Source of the DNA: Elysia marginata
Lineage: Eukaryota > Mollusca > Gastropoda > Plakobranchidae
NCBI GenBank assembly: GCA_019649035.1
Contig: BMAT01013356.1
Span: 352,611 to 374,424 of the forward strand
Direction: 5' to 3'
Length of the DNA: 21,814 bases
Shown: in pieces, positions 1 through 10,069 of the stretch
Position numbering within the stretch: the first letter of the stretch is position 1
Layout: every line of letters begins with the position of its first letter
Notes under the pieces: model-generated
Told to the model about the DNA's origin: nothing
Databases searched by the model: none
What the model saw: only the letters and a program-made list of their open reading frames with translations
Program-made: the position numbers and the translations under genes

Positions 1-257
1 AGAATTCTGTATTCAATTTTGATAGCCCACAGACTGCTTGATGAATATAAGAATTCATATCATTGGACCCCCTTCTTACTCTTTGAAGTCTTTCTGTTGA
101 CTTGATAAAGACTTGACTGTATTGATTCAGTCATAAAATGTACGACCTGTGCGTTTGGAAGAGAATAAAAAACTTTAAAAGGTAGCCCTCCAAATGTGTG
201 TGGAGGGGCAGCCAGAGACTGAAGTAGTGTATTTCCGTCAACATAGTGGATATCATT

Positions 258-270
258 ACAAGCAGGAAGG
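258..270. repeat. Left target-site duplication of the SINE (ACAAGCAGGAAGG)
   Basis: This 13-bp sequence is identical to 520-532 on the other side of the SINE. It marks the staggered nick used in LINE-mediated insertion. In the host pseudogene it covers codons for Leu-Pro-Ala-Cys. Confidence 0.93.
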
Positions 271-519
271 GGGGCCTAGATAGCTCAGTTGGTAGTGGCT
301 TCGCTCCGTGACCAAGAGGTCGCGGGTTCGAAACACAGCCGAGCACAGTCCGGGCCCCTACTGGTTGTGTCGGTATTAGTATAATGTGACCGGCTGAGGC
401 TAAGTCATGGTATCCCCGCTAGTCTCTGGGTGGCAGCCCGTAAATTGTCATTGGGACCCAAGCCCTGAGAGCACCTTTGAAGTGGAATTGGGCTTGTAAA
501 AATACCCTTCAATCAATCA
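271..519 (+). mobile_element. tRNA-derived SINE, apparently full length
   Basis: The 5' head is tRNA-like. An A box TAGCTCAGTTGG sits at 281-292 and a B box GGTTCGAAACA at 325-335, 44 bases apart, as in RNA polymerase III internal promoters. The acceptor-stem halves GGGGCC (271-276) and GGCCCC (353-358) can still pair. A body of about 150 bp unrelated to tRNA follows, then a short tail of CAAT/CAATCAA repeats ending at 519. Perfect 13-bp direct repeats flank it, so both ends are fixed. SINEs encode no protein and are copied by a partner LINE, which recognises the shared 3' tail. It lies antisense inside the pseudogene. I cannot assign its central domain to a named SINE superfamily with certainty. 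Confidence 0.9.
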
Positions 520-532
520 ACAAGCAGGAAGG
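520..532. repeat. Right target-site duplication of the SINE (ACAAGCAGGAAGG)
   Basis: Perfect copy of 258-270, directly after the CAATCAA tail. The absence of any mismatch suggests an insertion younger than most of the decay seen in the surrounding pseudogene. Confidence 0.93.
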
Positions 533-1960
533 TGTGTCACAGTTATCTCACCGTCTTCCATCTTATGCAAAAGTGTAGCTTTGTTTGTCTTCAGCAGCAG
601 ACCATCTGCGGTCGCCAAAGACAATGGCACTGGATTGTGAGGATAATTCATTACTTTGACCAAATCAATGTTATATTTTTGAGTAAGCAGGACAAGCTTG
701 CCAAGAATATTTTTTAGCTGACACTTTCACAATTTTATTCTTGCTTAAGTTAATGTGGACAATCTTTGTGAGTGAACTAAATGTCGTCCCATTATTCCCT
801 TGCAATGGGTCATGAAATCCTGAATGATCGTTTTGAAGGTGATTCTCAGCAAACTATTCGCATGTTTTTTACCATCTCTCTCAAGATGTACAAAGTTTGT
901 TGCAACATCATCAGGTAACTGGAGACCAGAAAAAAGACACGTGAGTTTTCAACATCTGTTTCAAAGAGGATGATAAGGACATCTACTTCTTCTAATTCTA
1001 TTGTTCTCTGTACAAACGTTTCACTTTTTATTCTGACCCTGGAAAAGTTTCTTGTGTCCATAAATGCCGGTCTCAGTTAAACCAGACAGGACTAAGGTAA
1101 AGCAAAATAGCAGGCACAGCTGTTTCAAGTGACACACTATGTAGTATGCTGTGCAATTTTCGCTAAAGCCAACTATTCCTCCTTTTCTCAGGACGATTGA
1201 TCAGATTGTGCTTGAGACTTAAAAAGTAGTAAGAAAGATATCTTGCATAATTGGGTGGTCATTTATGAAAAGAAATGGACAAATCTGCTAAAGACAGTAT
1301 GTGTGAAGTTCAAGATAATTTAGTTTTGTGGATTTTAAAATCCTAGAAGGAGCCAAATTCTATCCAAATACTGAATTCAGAATTGTGCAGTTTCTCCATA
1401 ATATTATCTCCCAGCTAACCTTGTCCTTGAATAAGAAGTATTGGGCTGTCAGTTCAATGAATGATTTTGATGACATGATTGCTCTGTAATTTTCAGGTTT
1501 TGAAGACAGGAGTTTTATGAACTCCTTTGCATTATCAATCAGACTGGTTATCTCTTTCGTCTAACTAAATGATCTGAACACCAATCTTTCAAGAGCCTCC
1601 ATGACCACAGAATGAACACGAATGGCTCGATTTGCGTGCTTCCTTGTCAATACTCCTTCTATTGACCCAATTACACATATATACCAGCTTCTGTGACAAC
1701 ATCCTCGAAGACAGGTCATCTCATGGCCTTTCCATTCGCACTAAGGTACGAAAGAATTGCATGAAAATGTCCAGGGTCAAGAAAACACTGCTATAGATTT
1801 CTCTTTGTTGCCATTTTTTTTATTTATTGTATGCTTTTTTAGCAACAGCTAAATCAAAATTTTACAAGTGTTGTTGATTGCCCAACTTCTCTGGAGACTT
1901 GATAAGATATTTTCAGTACTTACTGGAACGTGGCATTTTCATTGATTGAGGCATAATGAG

Positions 1961-2957
1961 TCTTATTTGTCCATGAAAGTCATCGGAAGAAAATCGACTT
2001 GGTCAAATTGGCTGTTATTGGAGGTATTGTATTTTCATGTCGGACGAGATATTCAGATATGAAGCTTTGTTCAAGCCCTTACAGGTATAAAATTGAATGG
2101 AAGTTTTTGACAGTGCAGCTGTAACAGAACATCTCCCCTTTTATTTTGCATTATTAGTTGTATTAACATAATGAACAAGCACAACAATTATGTCCTGATG
2201 ATAATTGTAATTTTCTATATAAATGTATTAACAAAGAGTTACATTTTAGCTTATTACATGTATAGTTTCTATGCGATACTAGTGCTGTTATGACTTAGTT
2301 TAAAAACAAACCTGACTCCGAATCCACGGTTAACGCTAAAATGCAAATTAATTGCTTCAACCTTTTTCAAAGTACACTTTCAATGGCACTTAGTCTCATT
2401 TCCTAAATATCGCAGGTTGTAATATATCAGAAAATACTACTGCTGATGAGACTTTACAAACAAATTTTAATTGAGACATATTTAAATCACTGAATATTGC
2501 AATTTTGTGGACCTTTTAGAGTTTGAAAGTCTGCAAAATCATCAAAATATTGAATATTACAATGAACTTTAAAAATTCTTCAAGAGTAGTTCCCCTTGGA
2601 TAATGGTGAGCTTTTAGGCTTAGATTCAGCACTTAAGTTTTTTTAATAAACCACCTCGCCCACAGAAGAGTTCGCTGGTGAGCCCACCTTTTGAATTTTA
2701 CACACCAAAGAGGTTTGTCCTGAAACAGTCCCCTTTCGATTGCATAGAATGGAAGAACAACGTTTTACCTTTATTTCAAGATATGACTAGTTTTGGTTCT
2801 AAATCAGTAAATGATCTTTGCTGTGTAATAAATTTTAATCCCTCTCCCTTAATTGAAAATATGCGTCCGCACAAAGAAAGGGAAAGTGGTAAAATTACAT
2901 TCTCAATATCATTAAGTTGAAGGGGGGGGGGTATCTCTAGCTTTCAGCTTGTAGCCT
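1961..2957. other. AT-rich sequence with no recognisable gene
   Basis: I see nothing convincing here. A faint continuation of the pseudogene N terminus may run to about 2040 on the minus strand. An 80-codon open frame at 2678-2920 (plus) has no recognisable motif and is about the length expected by chance. A run of ten G at 2922-2931 lies just before the LINE fragment. Confidence 0.5.
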
Positions 2958-3490
2958 AGGGACTATAAATCGTCAAATAAATTGTGTATAATCTACTTTG
3001 TTGTTTACAATCTTCTGCACCATTGTAAGTTTTATTGCGTGTCGTCTTTGCTGCAATGTCTGTCAAACTAGGCTTTCGCCTATTCCTATAATTGTATGTC
3101 TGCTAATTGTTTTGTAACCTCCAGCTACAAATCGAGCTCCTGGCCATTGCACCCTTTCAAATATAAATGTCGCCGCCTTGTGATTGATCTCACTGTGGAA
3201 GCATAAATCATTTTTGGATCATATTTTCCTTTAGGGCCTACTTAGCTGGCACATGTTTCTGCGCAGGAATGACGTTGCAAGGTTAGTATTGTTGGTTTTT
3301 TTCGCCACTGAATTTGCCCATGAAAGGTGATTGCAGATATTCACACCTAACCACTTAGCTGATTTAACGGTTTCTAGTATTTTCTCATGGATCTGATTAT
3401 GGGGTAAGAAAGGTTTCCTTTTCTTCGTTATGTAGTTAGATGAGTGCCTGACGATGGCTATTTGCCCCTGTGACATAGGCATCTTTTTCA
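2958..3490 (-). mobile_element. LINE (non-LTR) reverse transcriptase fragment, region after the catalytic core
   Basis: The open frame at 3491-3231 contains ETVKSAKWLGVNICNHLSWA followed by an FLRRN block. This is the characteristic stretch of many LINE reverse transcriptases (consensus K-S-A-K-Y-L-G-V-x-I-x-x-x-L-S-W ... FLRRN) C-terminal to the YADD/FADD active site. Further along the minus strand, after stops and a frame change, come FERVQWPGARFVAGGY and TLQQRRHAIKLTMVQKIVNN at the expected spacing. Stops after LSRP, ESLV and FI show it is dead. The 5' side (higher coordinates) runs into a CT-rich tract at 3521, and the 3' end is lost near a G run. The clade (CR1/L2, Jockey or RTE type) cannot be decided here. 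Confidence 0.85.
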
Positions 3491-3520
3491 ATAGGTAAAG
3501 CTTTTGGGTTCATTGCCAAT

Positions 3521-3669
3521 GTCTCTCTCTCTCGGTTTCTCTCTCTTTCTCTTTTTTCTTTCGCTCTCTCTCTTTCTTTCTCTTTTATCTATCGCTCTCT
3601 CTTTCTTTCTTCTCTTTCACTGTCTCTCTCTCAGTCTCACTCCCCCTCCCCCTACATTCTCTCTCTCCC
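3521..3669. repeat. CT-rich imperfect (CT)n/(CTTT)n microsatellite
   Basis: About 150 bp of almost pure pyrimidine on the plus strand: interrupted runs of TCTCTC and TTTC, and CCCCCTCCCCCT near the 3' side. The serine/leucine-rich open frame across it is a product of the repeat. It abuts the truncated 5' side of the LINE fragment. Confidence 0.9.
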
Positions 3670-3839
3670 GTTTGTACAAGCACTTCTTACAATGTTCATC
3701 TGCAAGTTTTATCCTGTAAAGGAATCAGTCCAATGACTGGCTTTATCCTTTATTTTCACAACTCCACTAGCAATCTCTTTTATATAACTAAGCATAGTTT
3801 TTGTTTTATATATTAAAAATAACTTTTATCACTCATCTC

Positions 3840-4380
3840 TTAATAATTAACCTAAGCGAAAAATAATGACCATCTAACCGATAATTTCTAGAAAATAGAC
3901 TTGTCAAATTTGGCCCAAAGTTGTAAATTGTCTTGGAGATTAAACATTAAAAATAAAAAAAACGCGCATCTTTAGAATTAAAAGTAAAAATTATTCTTAG
4001 ACTGAAAAAAACCCTGAATAGCACTTCTAGTAAGTTTCGAAAACGGAGAAGTTAGCAAATGCGTTTGCACCAAGCGCGTGACAAATTTATTTTCGGTCAT
4101 AAATTTTCTACTGAAAATTGAACAAGGTGAAAATTTTGTAAGCTTATGAAAATGCTTTTCACAAAACTTGTTTATTGTTTCTAGATCTTTAACAAAACTT
4201 AAGACTTAATGAGAGGGACTATAAGAAACCAGATTGAAGTGAATATATATTTTATAATTAGTCCCGCGGATTGTTTAAACTGTTAACATTTTACATTTGG
4301 TTGTTATGTACAGGTTACTTTTAAATGCGTTAGTTTTGTGTCGAAAAGCTATTTTTAGTTTGTAAATTTTATTTCAAACA
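3840..4380. repeat. Diverged interspersed repeat, copy 1
   Basis: This stretch aligns by eye with 12895-13340 in the same orientation. Shared words in order are: TTAACC..TAAGCGAA, TGTCAAAT....CCCAAAGTTGTAAA.TGTC (3904-3931), ACTTC..GTA.G.TTC near 4025, CCA.G.GC.T.ACAAATTT near 4070-4090, and GACTATAAGAAAC at 4217-4229. No open frame, terminal repeats or polymerase III boxes were found, so the class is unknown. Both copies are followed by a purine-rich, GA-dominated tract. Boundaries are approximate. Confidence 0.7.
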
Positions 4381-5040
4381 GAGCGATGGTTGAGGGAGAA
4401 AAAGAAAAATAAGGGATTGAAATAGAATGAGGTTGAGAAAAAGAGACGAGAGACAAAGGCCGAAAATGGGAGGCAAAAGAGAGAGAAGAGGGAACGTCTA
4501 TTCAATTTACACTTTAACTCAAAACGTTTCTGGACTTTTTAGATCCAGAAAGAAATAAAAGAAATAGCGATTAGATGTCCTTTGAAATAAAAAGAAAAAA
4601 ACAAGGAAGATGGAGAGATGGGGAAGAGATATGAAACGATAATAAGGGTTATATTTTTATTTAAGGAAGAAAACTGGAATATAAAACTATAGAAAATTAG
4701 AGAAGGAAGGGATACAGGAGAGACCATACTTTTCATAGAAGTCTTACATCATACTAAAAGTTTTAAATGGGAAAAGGGAGAGGGTAATAGGCACAAGAAA
4801 ATGGAGAGTGTAATAGGCACAAGAATAGGCACAGGAGAAAAGAGAGGGGCAAAGAGGGGAGGGTTGGCGGGAGGTAAGTTAATGTTTTTCAGATACATAA
4901 TTATAGCTTTACCTAAAGCTTATGCGTAAAGCACAAAGGGAAAAAAACCTTGATAAGTTTGTGTAACAATTTTTAACGAGTTAGGAAGAAGAAGAAGACG
5001 AAGAAAAAGGCGAAAGAGAAGGAGAAAAAGAAGAGACACC
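4381..5040. repeat. Purine-rich (GA/GAA) low-complexity region
   Basis: The plus strand is strongly G+A biased across 4381-4500, 4550-4720, 4770-4880 and 4984-5035, the last being a decayed (GAA)n. Within it, 4774-4836 holds short tandem copies of TAATAGGCACAAGA (4785-4798 and 4811-4824) with a partial third. No gene is visible; the open frame at 4736-4539 (minus) is pyrimidine-biased low complexity. Confidence 0.75.
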
Positions 5041-5266
5041 TGGAAATGACTGCCATTAAGAGGTTGAGTAAGAGGAAAAAAATGGGCTTAATAATGTAAG
5101 ATGACTGAGCTTTCTAAAGCAGTTGCACGTTAAATAGCAATGAAATTTGAGAGGTATTGTTTACCTCTGTCTTTTTTCGTAAATGATCAAATAATTTCAT
5201 TTCTTTAAATGCCATTTCAGAGATAGAGATACGGTAAATAGGTTGGCGGATGTACCGGTAGTGAAT

Positions 5267-5270
<4 letters not shown>

Positions 5271-5309
<39 letters not shown>
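5271..5309. repeat. (GA)n microsatellite, 39 bp, pure
   Basis: An uninterrupted GA dinucleotide tract. It produces three overlapping Ser-Leu open frames on the minus strand that are artefacts. Confidence 0.97.
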
Positions 5310-5311
<2 letters not shown>

Positions 5312-5560
5312 AAATATCGGTAGGCCTGCAATGCAAGGGATGGCACCAGACCTTTTGAGTTTGTGAAATGTCGCGCAGAGGAGTGGTGTTTGGGCCGATA
5401 TGTTGCCCACACAGGTTTGCTGTTTTGGTCACAAACTCAGTCATAATCCCATCTCACACTACAGCCACAGGGCATGCGCGGAGTGCTATTTCAGGGAATC
5501 AGGACGAGCGCGACAAAGTTAAAACTAATTCTGTATTTAAATGCTGTTACTTATAGAGAA
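5310..5560. other. GC-richer island without recognisable coding content
   Basis: Base composition is visibly less AT-rich than the flanks, with CpG-containing words such as TCGCGC and ATGCGCGG. A 62-codon open frame on the plus strand at 5368-5556 and overlapping minus-strand frames have no motif I recognise. It could be a fragment of an old repeat or exon. Confidence 0.25.
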
Positions 5561-7335
5561 ATAAAACTTGAGTTCACCTCTCATCTGTAGCTTTTACAGT
5601 CTAATTACATATAAAAACAGTTGCTTTCAATCTCTAACAAATACTATCGATCACGGAGAGATGAAAATGAAAGAGAAAGATTTTTTTCCGATGCCTTCTT
5701 GTGAAGAGAAGTATCTCTCCCGTTAAAGCCACCACTTTAAGTTTTGCTTGTGTTGTTGAGGATGGGATAGGTTTAAATCTATTTCGCACCTTTATCAGTG
5801 TTGTCTTATGTCTGAAAGTGAAAACTTTTCAGCTTCAATATAGCCTGTGCAATGGATACAATGAAAGCGACAGACTGGCTCTATTCTAGGATCTTTACTT
5901 TTTCATTTATTGGCCTGATCAGTGTGGGTGAGTAAAATGGTTGAATCGTTTATGGAATGCCCCGTTTCCCCCATTTTTAAAGACTTTTCTAGCTTTTTAC
6001 TGTAAGCTCACCTAAGGAGGTAGACAGCCAGGCTTAAAAAGCATTCGTCTGTATCAGCAATAATGAGTTCAAGGGTTAGCTATAGCAAGAGTTAAATGAG
6101 TCCAATCCAGCACCATATATCACAACTTGGATTCTTTAGATCCATTCTCTGCCAGTAAGCCTTCGGTACGGTAGTTTAGTGCACCTATATCTTTCAAATC
6201 TTTTTTTTTTCACCCCGATATTATTGTTCCTTTCCTTGTCATTATGTTGCCAATACTTTGCCTCAGGCAAATTTCTTCAATGGTCAGGGATGTAATTATG
6301 ACAAAATTTTCGACTACTGCTACTGATGGTTTTTTTTGTGTATGCACACTATGTCTCACAGCAAGTCCTTCCCGAGTCGTGTATGCGAAATAAGAATTTG
6401 TTCAAACGCCTTTTAAAAATTCTTTTAAATATTTTTTTCGGTGTTTTTTAAATACAAAGAATTCTTATCATCTTTCCATAAGATTTTGATGCCTGCATGG
6501 AAGTTTTAATGCTTGGAAGCTCACTGAAGTACGTTGTTTAAATCATAAACGCCTTGTAGGGTGAACATTGCGAGATACATTAAGATTCATTTGGACTGGT
6601 TGATGACAAATGTTCTTTTGCTAATGATAAGAATCCATAAGCCTCAGAAGAGTATAAACTATTACTGATAATCGTTCAATTGAATGTTACCTGGGCAATC
6701 GGAACATTCGCGGTTTGAGGTAGTTTTTCAAACCTCATCCTCAGTGTTCACGTTTCAATATTACCCCTTGATACATTTTTTGGGATTTGCTCACTGAATT
6801 TTTTTCAATACCTTTGAATCGGCGTGTCTTTTTCAAACCTCATGTAATTTTGATTCTTTTCTAAGCCCTAAAAGAAACCTGACGTGTGTGTGTTTATATT
6901 ATAGCTATATATTTCATTATTTATTCACGTCTACGTTCTCGTAGGCTAAACCTTTTTTTAAATAATTAACCAGTCTATTAAAAAAATAATCACAATATCA
7001 TTATTATTTATATATATATAATAGATGTTAAATCGAAAACAAATGATTCATTTAGTTTCCATTAATAAATGTCAGCGGTGCCATTTCACAAATATTTGTT
7101 TATTTCAAATAAAAAAAATTGGATAAAATTATTAAAAACTGTATTGATTTATTAATTTTTGCTGCCCTGATTTGAGTTACTCGCTTTAGGGAAAAAGACT
7201 TCCCTGTTCTGAGTGCTGTTTTTGTTCTACTTTTTGGGTTTGAAGTGAGCCGAAGTACCACAGTGTAATCTGATTCAGTGGAATTCCTTTTTACTGATAT
7301 TTAAAGAAATACCATACAAATAAACCTGGGGGCTA
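5561..7335. other. AT-rich sequence, no gene seen
   Basis: No convincing open frame or element. Small items: TTTTTCAAACCTCAT occurs twice (about 6724 and 6828), and short (TG)n at about 6884 and (TA)n at 7010-7021. Confidence 0.6.
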
Positions 7336-7340
7336 AATCT

Positions 7341-7400
7341 AAACCAAACAAACAAACAAACAAACAAAACAACAACAAACAAGCAAAAACAACATCAACC
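7341..7400. repeat. (CAAA)n / (CAA)n microsatellite
   Basis: Five to six CAAA units at about 7345-7369, then degenerate CAA/CAAAA units to about 7400. Confidence 0.9.
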
Positions 7401-7540
7401 GTGTATGCTAGAAACCTAGGCCGTACCAGTAGGCTACTTAAATACTTTACCTAGGCACCTGTGCATGGAATTTTTCAAGCAAAATGACCCTTTGTTTTTA
7501 TCCTAAAATGGAGCTCATTTACTGTGGGTGAAAAAGCATT

Positions 7541-7705
7541 AAAAAAAAAACAAAAAAAAACAACCAATAACAGCAATAACAGTATAAATAATAATAATGA
7601 TAATAATAATAACAATAATAAAAAATGATAAAAATAGAAATAATGATAACAATAATAGCAATAACAATGAAAGGGGGAAGAGAAGAAGAAGAAGAAGAAG
7701 AAGTA
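7541..7705. repeat. Compound A-rich, (AAT)n and (AGA)n microsatellite
   Basis: Poly-A with single C interruptions (7541-7562), then imperfect AAT/GATAAT/ACAAT triplets to about 7672, then nine or so AGA units (7676-7704). The leucine- and isoleucine-rich frame on the minus strand is an artefact. On the minus strand this tract lies 3' of the tRNA-like head at 7763-7828, so it could be the grown tail of that element. Confidence 0.9.
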
Positions 7706-7762
7706 AATTAGTAGCTGCTATGAACTCGAATGCCAGTAAAGGCAACGTAAAAGCTTCAAATT

Positions 7763-7828
7763 ACAAGACTTGAACTAGTGACAAAAGGGCTGAGAGCGAG
7801 TGTTCCGCATTGCAACCAGCGCCCACGA
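7763..7828 (-). mobile_element. Possible decayed tRNA-derived SINE head
   Basis: On the minus strand, GGGCGCTGGTTGCAATGCGG followed about 30 bases later by AGTTCAAGTCT (7776-7766) resembles a tRNA A-box region and a B box (9 of 11 positions against GGTTCAANTCC). The anticodon-side sequence CACTCGCTCTCA between them also fits tRNA-like SINE heads. The A box is degenerate and no acceptor stem pairs, so it is not a working tRNA gene. No target-site duplication was identified. Confidence 0.4.
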
Positions 7829-8756
7829 CAGCATTTTATGGCATGATTTTCTAAATCAAGTAAGATGCCCTTATCAGTGTCCTCTCGCAGTTTTCAGTTT
7901 TTAAAACCCGTCTTTATCGTTACCCTGAATCCCCTGTTCTCATTACAAAACATCGATTTGACACCGGCAAGTTTGATGCTGTATTAGATTTTACATTAAC
8001 TCCTTTTAGCGTGCGCTGTCAGGGGCCATACACTGGTTTAGCTGTGACGCCAGGAAAGCATGTCATAAGGCTGCTTGAGTACGCCCTGATAAACCTAATC
8101 TGTAAAGCAATTAGGCCTTCCGTTATCCCTGCAACCCGACACCTATTTGCCTGTTGTTTTTATAATATTATAACTAACAGCATAGAAGTTCTTTAACCAC
8201 TACACTGCAACGCGACCGAATCTAGCTACAGGCTTTTAGTATTTTGATAACTTAAATTCATAAATAGACAACGTTCATTCATAAAAAGACACATGTATAC
8301 TGTTAACTCCCATTTGTAGAAAATAACAAACACCATAGATTCATAGATTTCTCATATAGACAAATCTGTAGTTTTAGGCTTCAGAAAGGACTTTAAACTA
8401 CCGCTACATCCAGACTGAAATTATAACACTACAATATACTTATAGTTATAGTGGTTGAGTAAACACAACGCTAATGTCATTCAGATATTTGTCTTTATTA
8501 TATATAACGAATTGTTTTCTTCCATTCCATGAAGAACATTTATAGAAAAACTAACGATATTTCAAACGCGCGCTAACTTTAGGCGTGTAAGCTAAGCATC
8601 TAGTAAATTTAAAGTAAACTGAGAAAAGATGTGAAGAAAAAGAAATTCCAATGGTCCTAAATATCAAGTTGTTGTTAGTCGTGGGTTGAATCTGGGTTTT
8701 TTTTAACGAGGGGGATAAACTTAAGGCTGAGTGGACAGTATTTTTTTATTCCTATT
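7829..8756. other. AT-rich sequence, no gene seen
   Basis: A 61-codon open frame at 8011-8196 (plus) shows no motif and is within chance expectation. Nothing else can be supported. Confidence 0.6.
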
Positions 8757-9095
8757 GCTCAATTACTGTTTTTCAGACCCTTTGGGGGTTAAAGCTAAAC
8801 AGAAATGTAGTAATGGGGTCTGGCTGACTCCAGCCCAATAAAAGCCTTTCGGACCCTTTGTGGGTCCAAATTTAATCAGAAATATGGAAACAACTTTCTT
8901 TGCGATTTTGGTGCGTCCAAGTGTAGCTTTATAGGTAGACAGGAATATCGTAACAGTGTGACTTACTTATGGCTGATACAGTAACCAATAACTGCTTTTC
9001 GGACCCTTTGGGAGTCAACATGAGCAGAAATAAGGAGATATTGCTATTTTGATTCGCCCGCGTATGTATATAAAGGTATTTGTATGGAATTTAAA
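8757..9095. repeat. Degenerate tandem repeat, unit about 150 bp, three copies
   Basis: The word YGGACCCTTTG with its surroundings recurs at 8774 (as CAGACCC), 8850 and 9000. Each copy starts with CCAATAA/CAATTACTG, then TTTCGGACCCTTTG, then a conserved AGAAAT block. Copies two and three also share a TTTTG.T.CGYCC.. block about 60 bases further on. The 76- and 150-bp spacings are explained if the first copy lost about 74 bp internally. TGGCTGA..CAG precedes copies two and three. Confidence 0.72.
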
Positions 9096-9429
9096 TTATA
9101 AGAGACTTGCTAACTCTGTTAGCCGTTATTCATACTTACCATGCCTCTCAATCTGTAACTTTTTTCATTTTTCGTTTATAGTGAAGTTGAAGGAGGTAAG
9201 GTTTTCTTTAGTTAATATTGACATCCAAAAAGTTTAAATATTACATCTTTTTTGAGGAGGGGGGGGGGAGAGGTAGAGGAGAAAGGATATATTATTGTTA
9301 GTATGGTTATTCTATATCTACAGAGACTTGCACCTTGTGAAAGAGGAATAACGAGTTTTATATTTAGCTCTCCTCTCACTACCTTGCATAGGACAGGATA
9401 CTAGAACTATCAAAATGTCACCACGGTAA

Positions 9430-9535
9430 AGACTTGCACACCCTTTCGGCCTGGTGACCAAAGACGGTCTGATATGGACTGGGCACGTGTGGAGTGCCCC
9501 CCTCGCGACTCATTGGAAGGGGGCTAGAAAATTAA
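9430..9535. other. GC-rich island with a short hairpin
   Basis: A compact block of much higher GC than its flanks. It contains GGGCAC (9481-9486) and GTGCCC (9494-9499), which can form a 6-bp stem, then CGCGACTC and a GGGGGC run. It opens a 71-codon frame whose second half is A-rich low-complexity sequence. It looks like a fragment of something more conserved, but I cannot identify it. Confidence 0.25.
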
Positions 9536-10022
9536 ATATAAACATAATTAACCAAGAAAAAAATAATCTAAAAATGCATGAGACCAAAGATAAAAAGTAT
9601 GCAGAAAATCTTAACAAAAAGTTTAAGATAAAATTGAAAAGAAAAGGGAACAAGACAACTTTGAATTAAGACAGTTTCTAAATCGCTACTAACCAACCAG
9701 GTCATTTTTAGCCTATAGACTTAGAAAAGGGCACACGGGATAAAAAAAACTGGACCAATTTTCGAAGAGGAAAAATAAATTGAACCTTCAATGCTCTTTT
9801 TAATCGTGTTCAACCAAGTGAATGAAGGACTCTTACGGACTTAAGAAATACTCCAAACGACAACTATCCCATCTCTACCCACTGCTGTTTTCTATCACCC
9901 TCGTTCGTGGGGGGCATCATAAAATATTCATTCTTTGCTGTTGGGGACTGCGGCTTTCTTCGTCCTGTTTCAGAATTACCTGGCTTCACAGTGCTTAATT
10001 AACAATCGCAACCAGTCAACAC
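9536..10022. other. No gene seen
   Basis: A-rich to about 9780, then mixed composition. No motif or repeat could be supported. Confidence 0.5.
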
Positions 10023-10069
10023 ATTACGGAAGGATTGAAAACCTCTAGAAATTCAGTCCTTTCCGTAAT
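10023..10069. repeat. Short inverted repeat (17/18-bp arms, 12-base loop)
   Basis: ATTACGGAAGGATTGAA (10023-10039) and TTCAGTCCTTTCCGTAAT (10052-10069) are reverse complements, apart from one extra base and one G/T-type difference. This gives a good hairpin. No polymerase promoter or mobile-element context is visible around it. Confidence 0.8.

Larger units (their letters stand above)
60..1960 (-). pseudogene. Decayed copy of a large uncharacterised multicopy animal protein family, split by a SINE
   Basis: Translating the minus strand by hand in all three frames gives short blocks in the order I know from a large uncharacterised animal protein family, often annotated only as 'uncharacterized LOC'. 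From N to C terminus they are: FDLAVAKKAYNK (about 1858-1829), FLDPGHFHAILSYL (1786-1743), GVLTRKHANRAIRVHSVVME (within 1682-1565), a helical stretch (1560-1400), QICPFLFINDHP (about 1290), RKGGIVGFSENCTAYY (1191-1141), SGLQLPDDVATNFVHLERDG (about 940-870), VPLSLATADGLLLKTNKATL (within 715-533) and DIHYVDGNTLLQSL (within 257-62). Many in-frame stops and several frame changes separate the blocks, so the copy is dead. The last 134 codons are open once the SINE at 271-519 is removed, and end at a stop at 62-60. Biochemical function is not known to me. The expected C-terminal part would lie left of the window. Confidence 0.82.

Noticed and set aside
271..358. A functional tRNA gene
   Set aside because: A and B boxes are present, but the anticodon arm does not fold cleanly, the spacing and length are off, and the sequence continues into a SINE body with target-site duplications.
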